From the NCBI RefSeq assembly GCF_000224145.3, contig NW_004190428.2:62001-126000 (forward strand): a stretch of 64,000 bases of DNA. The letters run 5' to 3'. This stretch comes from Ciona intestinalis. Taxonomy: Eukaryota > Chordata > Ascidiacea > Phlebobranchia > Cionidae. Each line of letters starts with the position of its first letter. The stretch's first letter is position 1. The notes beneath the pieces are model-generated. The model was not told the DNA's origin, searched no databases, and worked only from the letters and a program-made list of their open reading frames with translations. This document shows, piece by piece, positions 53,590 through 64,000 of the stretch. The position numbers and the translations under genes were made by a program.

Positions 53590-56500
53590 CTCTTAGCATT
53601 ATCCAACATTAGCAACATGGCGTCTTTGCTTTTATTTTTAAATATCTCATAATGGTGACGATCGGCATTGCCAATCAGGTAGTCAAACACCGCGGCATCT
53701 GCCACGTCAAGGAGCCGCGTGCCACGGTCGTACGGTGGTTGGTGTTTCACAACTTTTTCACAATAAGTTTCATCTTTTTCCCATCGTGCCATGCGATTGT
53801 CAACATATGTACGCTGGAATAAGGTTTTAATTTGATTTTATTTTAAGGTTTAAACTTAATCATAAATTCAATTAATAAAGAAAATGATGATATTTTTTAT
53901 CCACATGTGGCAGATGTTGTTTCATACACCTTGTGTCCATTTATCATGTATCAAACTTGTGTGAGTGGTTGTTATAATATCATTACAGTGCATTAAAACC
54001 TTCGAATGGCGAGGCAACAACAGTTATTATAACACGGGTGTTCTATGATTATATCACAGTCCACAGGTGTCTTTGTCTGCTTTCTAGGTATTGAGCAATT
54101 TAACTTGGTAAGTAAATTTTATCATGTTTACTTGCCTATCTTGTGTCCCATCTTACTATACGTTCTATATTACCCCATCCTACTATACGTCCCATCTTAC
54201 CCCACCCTATACCCACCCGAATATATATCCATTCTATATCCACCCCTACACAACACACCTGGTAAGGATGCCTCAACTTCTCGAACACCGACCATTTCTC
54301 GGGCAACCACAGCGTAACAGAACCCTCTATGACATCACCATCACCACACGCCATGTTTTTCTCGTTGCAATATAAACAAACGCCAAAGTAGCAAATGTTC
54401 CCGTCTGGATAAATAAAAAATAATTTACAAGTTACAACGTATGTAACTTATCTAACCTCGCATGACGGGGCAACGACAGTCGTTATAACACGGGTGTTCT
54501 GTTTCATACACCTCCTGCCAGCTTACAAGTTACCACGTATGTAACTTATTTATCCTCGCGTGGCGGGGCAATGACAGTCATTATAACACGGGTGTTCTGT
54601 TTAATACACCTCGTGCCTGCTTACAAGTTACCACGTATGTAACTTGTTTATCCTCGCATGGCGGGGCAACGACAGTCGTTATAACACGGGTGTTATGTTT
54701 CATACACCTCGTGCCCGCTTACAAGTTACCACGTATGTAACTTATTTATCCTCGCATGGCGGGGCAACGACAGTCGTTATAACACGGGTGTTCTGTTTCA
54801 TACACCTCGTGCCCGCTTACAAGTTACCACGTATGTAACTTATTTATCCTCGCATGGCAGGCAATGACAGTCGTTATAACACAAGTGTTCTGTTTCATAC
54901 ACTTCGTGCCAGCTTACAAGTTACCATGTATGTAACTTATTTAACCTCGCATGGCGGGCAATGACAGTCGTTATAACACGGGTGTTCTGTTTCATACACC
55001 TCGTGCTCGCTTACGAGTTACAACGTATGTAACTTATTTATCCTCGTGGGTAACGACAATCGTTATAACATTTCTGAAAATATGGGGTAAATATTCTTTG
55101 GGCACTTAATAGCAAACCTGATTATTTGATTATTTTTCATATGGCAGGCAAAACATTGGCCCTTTAATATTACTGCCAGAAGATCTCTTTCGGAGTAAAA
55201 TCCTTTTTATCTGGCAACACTTTTCCTTTTTTTATTTGGCAACACTTTCCCTTTTTTATTTGGCAAGACTTTTCCCTTTTTTATTTGGCAACACTTTTCC
55301 CTTTTTTATTTGGCAACACTTTTACTTTTTTATCTGGCAATACTTTTCCTTATTTTATCTGGCAACACTTTTCCTTTTTTGATCTGGCAACACTTTTCCT
55401 CTTTTATCTGGCAACACTTTTACTTATTTTATCTGGCAACATTTTTCCCTTTTTGATCTGGCAACACTTTTACCTTTTTCACGGAATGTGTCAAGCAGAC
55501 GAGTGGTGGCGACAGGCATTATCTCAGTTTTAAGGTTGACGACTCTCCCCACAACCAATGGGCTTCGTCGGTAATCTAATATGCGATCCAAGTGAAAAGC
55601 AGCGATCTCAGCGTTATGTCGGTCGTACCCGTCGTATGGCTTGCCTTCTATTATGTGGTCTCTTGCATATCTGGAAAATAAGAAATACAAAATATTCAAA
55701 AGTTGAATTTATATCTGAAACATAAGAATTAATCACAGGAATATAAATTAAATGAATAAATGTGATGTGTTTATTAAAGCGTGGCGGGGCAACTTTAGCA
55801 GTAATATTAAAACCTTATAATAAATTTCTGCGAACCTGACCCTTTTTGGAAATTAAACATAGAAAATAAAAAAATGAATAAATGAGGTATTAAAAAGGAA
55901 TTAAAGGAATAGCCTACGATGTATTTAATTTATTAAAAATGTAACTTTTTATCATTGCGTGGAAAACGGCAGTCGTTATAACACGGGTGTTCTGTTCCAT
56001 ACACCTCGTGCTTGCTTATGAGTAACTACAAAACCACATATGTAACTTTGTAGTTGATTGTTGTAAAGGTGTCCAGCTTAACAACAAACATGTCAACAAT
56101 GGTAGCAGCCACGAGACAAGAACCCATAAAATGTCTGGGCTAAGAGCAAGAGCACCAGCTAACATGCCTTGGCAATGAACAATCTATTTAGGCACATAGA
56201 CTCAAGACATATTCTGTCCAAAACAATGCAGTGACAATAAGAAGCATCCCTGAAGGTCAAAAACTCTAAATGCTAACTTTGTGAAATTCTTACTATTTAA
56301 AAGAGATTATTTTATATTTTTTGTTAAAAAAATGTTAAAAATAAAAAATTGTAAATTGTCTTTAAAAATGGAATTATAAAAGAGTCAGAAACATTCGCAA
56401 TAGAGTGCATTTACTAAATAGAAGTAAGGTTTTTACGACAAAACACCCAATAAACTGTCCCACCTTTTTTGTTTAAACACGACTCTTTGACCGCCTTCAA

Positions 56501-57762
56501 GCACCAACAGAAGTTTTATTTGCGTTCCTTTTGGTAAAGCGTCGGCTTTCATAATCTTTGCCGATGCCATTAGTTTCAAGATGGCTGCCAATTCAGGGTG
56601 TTGGTAAGGATATATCTGCCGTTCGTTTACCCAACTGCCCGCTACCTATGGGAGATATTATGGTTTTTGAATTAAAACTATTCTCATGCCCACAGTCGAG
56701 TTGTTGAAGCTATTGCAGTGTGTGGATGAGCAGACATGACTTTTGGTTGGTTTGGTCATTTATATCCTCATGCGTGGGTTACTACCAAATGGGACAAAAA
56801 AATGAATAAAAACATGTCAGAATCCACCCAACCCCACTATATATAGTTGACATACCTTATACAGCTTTTTAAAGTCGGAAACATCAGCTGCTTGAAAATC
56901 CAGTTGTAACCGGTCTAATTCACTTTGCACGAACTCATTTCTTGCAGCAGAATCTTGTTTTATAAACATTGGAGAATTTTCTATGACATCATTAGGTTTT
57001 TCTATGACATCATTAGGTTTTTCTATGACATCATCAGGTTTTTGTTCGTTTTCCGCGTTTTTAATAACTTTTTGCGGCACGATGGGTTTCTCAGCCAGCC
57101 TGTAAAGATTTTGTTTTTACTTTTGTCATAAAAAATTTGGGGTTTCTGGAACAATCACATATGAACAAAACTAATGCTGAGAACCATGACAAGCGGTTTG
57201 TAAAGTCCCCATTGATAATCCTTTAGGTGACTGGTACAAATTTTGGTTTACAAAATGTAAGCCTCACTGATATAATATTTGTTGTTGTAAAAACTCGGGT
57301 GTTCGTGTTAAGAAGATTCTGTTTACAAACTTTTAGTGATGCACGATGCACCCCATAATTTGTCTCACACATCAATTAATTAAACCATGAAAAAATATAT
57401 ATTAAATTAGGTAGGATTTCTTAACATGGCTAGAAAATGCTTTGCACGTTTGCAGACTGGTCCTCTGGTAGGTTACAGATAAGGCTGGTGAAAACTGGTA
57501 AGTGTTAGAGGTTGGAATTAGCAGAACGAAAAAATGTTTTGTACCGACAAATATACATAGCTTGACAGTGTGCATGAGTCTTAAAAAGAAAGTAATTAAA
57601 ACGTCACTAAGATTTCGGTTTCGAAAGTAAAACAAAATCATTTTACCTTAAATCGTTTAAAATTGTCTCTTCGTCGTCGTTTACGACTTGAAACATCTTG
57701 TAAATTGTAAACCAAGCGACCATACACGTCACACCAATTATTATGCGTTGTTTTAGTTTCAT
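53590..57762 (-). CDS. FAM20B: FAM20B, glycosaminoglycan xylosylkinase (last exon missing)
   Basis: Six exons: 57647-57762, 56856-57099, 56464-56645, 55474-55670, 54259-54404 and 53590-53813, all phase-compatible. The start is the internal ATG at 57762 because it gives [20 protein letters not shown], matching the human FAM20B start and type II signal anchor; an upstream ATG at 57850 is in another frame. The kinase part shows [20 protein letters not shown] (glycine-rich/Lys region), [46 protein letters not shown] (catalytic loop) and LLMLDNAKR (metal-binding Asp). FAM20B phosphorylates xylose in the proteoglycan linker in the Golgi lumen, promoting chain growth. FAM20B rather than FAM20C is supported by [10 protein letters not shown] and [12 protein letters not shown]. 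The stem has three tandem DVIEKPN repeats (21 bp) in exon 2. About 90 C-terminal residues after LDNAKR are not found and may lie in the 125-N gap. Confidence 0.93.
54425..55065 (-). repeat. 98-bp satellite units in FAM20B intron
   Basis: About 6.5 inverted units of the SINE-tail satellite, starting about 20 bases upstream of the exon 54259-54404 acceptor. Confidence 0.92.
55195..55475. repeat. ~26-bp minisatellite starting at a FAM20B donor
   Basis: About eleven units of ATCTGGCAACACTTTT plus a T/C-rich run. On the gene strand the unit is GTAAAAGTGTTGCCAGAT-like, and the first unit supplies the donor GTAAAAGT of exon 55474-55670. Confidence 0.9.
55780..56165 (-). mobile_element. SINE copy in FAM20B intron
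   Basis: Tail with GTTATAACACGGGTGTTCTG, degenerate body and head to about 56165. Confidence 0.6.
56685..56778. repeat. 126-bp minisatellite, one partial unit, in FAM20B intron
   Basis: Inverted unit CCCACAGTCGAGTTGTTGAA to ATTTATATCCTCATG, between exons 2 and 3. Confidence 0.8.
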
Positions 57763-57944
57763 ATTTTATATTGTTTAGTGAAAAAAACGAAGAATTTTCA
57801 AGTTTTGCAGCAAAATTCGTTTCTGTGACGTCATCGGTGAAACACGTCATGCGTGAAATGTTTACGTTGTGTCTGTGTAGTTAGAATGGATGGGAGGGAA
57901 TTTTCTGCGCTACATATTTTTTACGCTGCTATGTAAAGTGTACA

Positions 57945-58370
57945 CCTTATGCTCACTGTCGAGTTATAACATGGATGTCTTCTTATACACCAGACACACA
58001 TGGTGTGTTCATACACCTCATGCTCACTGTTGAGTTATAACATGGGTGTCTTCTTATACACCAGACACACATGGTGTATTCATACACCTTATGCTCACTG
58101 TCGAGTTATAACATGGGTGTCTTCTTGTACACCAGACACACATGGTGTATTCATACACCTCATACTCACTGTCGAGTTATAACATGGGTGTCTTCTTATA
58201 CACCAGACACACATGGTGTATTCATACACCTCATGCTCACTGTCAAGTTATAACATGGGTGTCTTCTTAGACACCAGACACACATGGTGTATTTATACAC
58301 CTCATGCTCACTGTCAAGTTATAACATGGATGTCTTCTTATACACCAGACACACGTGGTGTATTCATGCA
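57945..58370. repeat. 71-bp minisatellite between FAM20B and SURF2
   Basis: Six units. It lies about 180 bp from the FAM20B start and 130 bp from the SURF2 stop. Confidence 0.95.
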
Positions 58371-58503
58371 ATTTTTCGTACATATTTATAATCAAACTGT
58401 AAACCAAAACTTTAAACCCATCATTTAATGAAATAAACATGCGACAAAAACACATGAGATTAAATACAAATCAACAATTTCCACCAAACACATAATTTCA
58501 ACT

Positions 58504-61416
<2,913 letters not shown>

Positions 61417-61490
61417 TATGGGGTCTAGGAATGATAGAAATATTAGAGTAATATCAGGTTTAAGCCTATAATAGTTATGTCTGCTCCAGA
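61417..61490 (-). promoter_or_regulatory. SURF2 5' leader with splice acceptor
   Basis: A polypyrimidine-CAG acceptor (TATTTTTCAG) ends at 61491, 74 bases before the SURF2 ATG. It could be a cis-spliced 5'UTR acceptor or a spliced-leader trans-splice site, which Ciona uses. Confidence 0.4.
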
Positions 61491-61509
61491 CTGAAAAATA
61501 TGTTGTGCG

Positions 61510-61725
61510 CGGAGGATTTATCCACAGTCTGTTTATCCACACACTGCAATAGCTTCAGCAACTCGACTGTGGGCATGAGAGTGGCAATCATGGATAAGCC
61601 ACTCAAGTTCCACCCACGAGGATATAAATGACCAAACCAACCAAAAGTCATGTCTGCTTATCCACACACTGCAATAGCTTCAGCAACTCGACTGTGGGCA
61701 TGGGAGTGGCAACCATGGATAAATT
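61510..61725. repeat. 126-bp minisatellite, about 1.7 units
   Basis: Between SURF2 and the PIGO-like exon. It ends about six bases from that exon's donor at 61731. Confidence 0.88.
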
Positions 61726-61731
61726 ACACAC

Positions 61732-62818
61732 CTGTATGCAAAACCTGAGAAGCAAAAACATTTGCCCCGACCATCACAGCTGGTAGAACTACCGTTGGGT
61801 GATTCCCCTTCACTGCAACAAACGCAGCATACCATGGAAGAAAAGTAACCGATGCTTGGTGACCGGTGCCAAACCACCACACTGATGATGACATCGTCCA
61901 TATTACTACAACTCCCCATGGTACAGTGTGGCTCTTCCTGGATTAAAAATAGACAACTCAAAGTTGATAAATAATAAACAAACTAAAAATGCCGAACAGA
62001 AACTTTTATGTTGTAATGTTTACTATAAAGAATGAATGTAACTTACATATTTAATTGTTGTAAAATGTCTCGCCCAAGGATGTGCCCACAATATTAGGAG
62101 CATCAGGAATCATACACTTGTTACTCCGTGAGTGATATTTGTAATGTATATATATAATATAAACCAAGAACCACAACCAACCTGTTGTCAGTTGTAACCT
62201 CCAACAGCATCCACGTACACGTACATAACAACAGCATTGAATGCGAGTGAGTTGGTCCAAGTAACATCAACAACACAAACATAAGGATCCCATTAAACCC
62301 AAGCAAAGCTGATGATAAGACACGATACAAACCAAACACTGCAGGCAAACCTGGATGGAAGGGCATGTGTATAAGGATGATAAATTAAAGGGGAAATGCT
62401 GTGTTTATCCTCTGGGGGGGGGGGGAACCAAGGGGATTAATAGACAGGTAATGCAATATACTGTGTTAACCCAAGGGGTTAAATAGCGGCAAAATCTATG
62501 AAAGTGTCAACCAAACTATATTACAGTTTAAGTTTTATTTGTGAAATAATTATTTAGTTAGTAAATTATCGGCATGCATGGTGTACAACAGTCGTGTATT
62601 AAACTTTATGATGGTGGCTTCATACGCCTCATGCTCACTATCCAGTTATAACATGTGTGTTGTACACCATAGATCGTGGCTCCATCACCTTATGTTTATT
62701 GTATAGGTAACAACCACCTTTTCTAACTCTCTCTAAAACATCGTTGTCATCTCGCAGTTTTTGAAAATATTTCGCGATTAAATCCTCCCCAGTCAGGTCA
62801 TCTCTGTACTGGCCTCCT
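61732..62818 (-). CDS. PIGO-like multi-pass membrane protein, three exons, incomplete both ends
   Basis: Exons 62718-62818 (GGQYRDDLTGEDLIAKYF and LRDDNDVLERVRK), 62182-62350 (LPAVFGLYRVLSSALLGFNG, then two hydrophobic helices) and 61732-61937 join in phase. The last reads VPWGVVVIWTMSSSVWWF, GTGHQASVTFLPWYAAFVAV and VVLPAVMVGANVFASQVLHT; the TGHQ...F...W..AFV...LPA...GAN.FAS pattern matches my memory of the C-terminal membrane half of PIGO, the ER enzyme adding ethanolamine phosphate to the third GPI mannose. The 62718-62818 exon is hydrophilic and joined on phase only, so its membership is less sure. N-terminal phosphotransferase exons would lie right of 62818, and the C-terminus left of 61732, but neither is seen. 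PIGG is the main alternative. Confidence 0.6.
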
Positions 62819-63504
62819 CTGGATTAAAAATTTAGTTAGAAGATNNNNNNNNNNNNNNNNNNNNNNNNNNNNNNNNNNNNNNNNNNNNNNNNNNCATATT
62901 GTGAGTGTTAACTTGACAGTAGTATCTATAGACTACCTTTAGATAGATCAAAAGTTTATAACTTATTCTATACTGCTGTATTGTGGGTTTTGAACGCTTT
63001 TTATGTTACTTTTACTTAAGTACTTTTACCGTGTTTTAACGACTTTGGTTTCGGTGCAAATTGAACGACGGAAGACGATTTGGAAGATTTCTGGATTCGA
63101 AGAGGTAAATCAATTGAACTACTAAGATAACTGAAACCTCAAATAAAACAGTCTTGTACAAATTTCCTAAACAAACTTCTGGTATATTTCTTTGGGGTAA
63201 GATGGGACACCTTTACCAGATAATATCCAAAAACCCTGATCTGGTTTAAAATAATTAACAACGGTCTATGGGAGTCGTAAGGACACGGTTTTATAATTTT
63301 TTGAATGTTCTTTGTTTACTAGCAAATGGGATTGAAAAATAGAATGCAAAAGTGTCCCATCTTCCCCCACCCTACTATAAATATATTATAAAATAAAAAT
63401 ACTTTATCCTTTTTGCGCATTTTACCAGCAACATTATCTCATTTATTCACCGGTTTTCCAAACCAAATTTTGTCATAACAAGCACACAGTTCAACCTTCA
63501 TTCC

Positions 63505-63535
<31 letters not shown>

Positions 63536-63838
63536 TATCTGCAATTAACATCCAACACCCAAACTTATTTACGTTGAACAAATAGTCAAAACTGCAAAAT
63601 TATTCTTTAGAAACCGAGATACTCAAATTTTCTTCAAACAACAAAAAAGAAAAAACGACATTTTACAGCAAAAATACATTTAGTAATTTTTTAGGCAATG
63701 TTTTTAACACAATGGACACTTTACAGCAAAAGAATTATTTCAGTAATTTTTTCCCGAAAAAATGGATGTTTTTACTTATTTTTTACTCTGTCATTCTTTT
63801 TGCCATGAACTTAAAAAATAAATACAAAATTAGATTTT
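62819..63838. other. Intergenic or intronic, possible unassigned exon
   Basis: Contains a 50-N gap (62845-62894), the MITE at 63190-63380, a (CA)n-(TA)n stretch near 63508-63538 and AT-rich sequence. On the minus strand about 63031-63132 is open between an acceptor (GGTTTCAG) and a donor (GGTAAAAGTA), reading DLPLRIQKSSKSSSVVQFAP. Family unknown, and its phase does not fit the exon at 62718-62818. Confidence 0.4.
63190..63380. mobile_element. ~190-bp TIR MITE copy
   Basis: Left end TTGGGGTAAGATGGGACACC (decayed) and a perfect right end CCCCCACCCTACTATA. Confidence 0.78.
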
Positions 63839-64000
63839 CTAATCCTCCATAAAGAAATACTGGCCGGACTTCTTCTGTGCCGCGTCCTTTACCGAGTTAA
63901 GCTTGTTAATTCGTGGACGAAAGTTATTCGGGTCTCGTCGGAAAGTGATTTCTAACGACTCCAAGAAACTGTTCATGCCCGATAGTAAAGGTTGGGGGTG
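63839..64000 (-). CDS. ABCE1: ABCE1 (RNase L inhibitor / Rli1) last coding exon, cut by window edge
   Basis: The frame ends with TAG at 63839-63841 and reads [20 protein letters not shown], then [13 protein letters not shown] and [11 protein letters not shown], collinear with the human ABCE1 end ([17 protein letters not shown]...KKSGNYFFLDD). ABCE1 is a cytosolic twin-ATPase with Fe-S clusters that splits ribosomes after termination and helps initiation. Only the C-terminal ~53 residues are in view; the rest lies beyond the right edge. Confidence 0.94.
   Translation of the reverse strand, partial: HPQPLLSGMNSFLESLEITFRRDPNNFRPRINKLNSVKDAAQKKSGQYFFMED

Noticed and set aside
57638-57850. FAM20B start at the ATG at 57850
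   Set aside because: That frame gives no signal anchor or similarity. The ATG at 57762 in another frame gives the conserved MKLKQR start and joins exon 2 in phase.

Overview
This is animal genomic DNA with many introns, almost certainly from an ascidian of the genus Ciona. The evidence is chordate-type gene families with short introns, tRNA-derived SINE copies, and dense minisatellites and small foldback elements of a kind I associate with Ciona. Species is inferred from sequence character and memory, not from a search. About ten runs of N break the assembly, several of them exactly 50 bases long and therefore of unknown true size.

Layout. 1-930: 71-bp minisatellite. 1168-2844 (-): first two exons of an unrecognised putative seven-helix membrane protein. 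2.9-9.9 kb: intergenic and repeat-rich, with a SINE split by a hAT-like MITE, foldback arrays, a 31-bp minisatellite, a ~190-bp terminal-inverted-repeat MITE family, a second 71-bp array and a cluster of CRE-like TGACGTCA motifs. 9908-18336 (-): ether-a-go-go type voltage-gated K+ channel (KCNH1/5 group) from S1 to the C-terminal coiled coil; the PAS exons and the second half of the cyclic-nucleotide-binding-like domain are not visible. 18.6-21.0 kb: a repeated segment, gaps and a 98-bp satellite. 21011-50136 (-): a very large secreted EGF/laminin-G gene that I identify as the ascidian eyes shut homolog (EYS). It has a signal peptide, an EYS-type N-terminal module, more than thirty EGF repeats, a long exon of about 100 seven-residue acidic repeats, then LamG, two EGFs and LamG. 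51213-51429 (+): one isolated tubulin tyrosine ligase-like exon. 53590-57762 (-): FAM20B, glycosaminoglycan xylosylkinase, lacking only its last exon(s). 58504-61416 (-): SURF2. 61732-62818 (-): a multi-pass membrane gene resembling the C-terminal half of PIGO. 63839-64000 (-): last coding exon of ABCE1.

The most striking structural feature is that many introns are built almost wholly of tandem repeats. In EYS four unrelated minisatellite families (71, 60, 126 and ~98-100 bp) run from within a few bases of the donor to within a few bases of the acceptor. In FAM20B a ~26-bp minisatellite starts in the donor itself. EYS also carries a coding minisatellite, and a ~2-kb block of EGF exons is present twice with about 1-2% divergence, which may be a real duplication or two haplotypes placed in tandem.

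The genes do not form one pathway. EYS is an extracellular matrix protein of photoreceptors in other animals, FAM20B acts on proteoglycan linkers in the Golgi, the EAG channel is a neuronal-type K+ channel, and SURF2, PIGO-like and ABCE1 are housekeeping genes lying close together at the right end.
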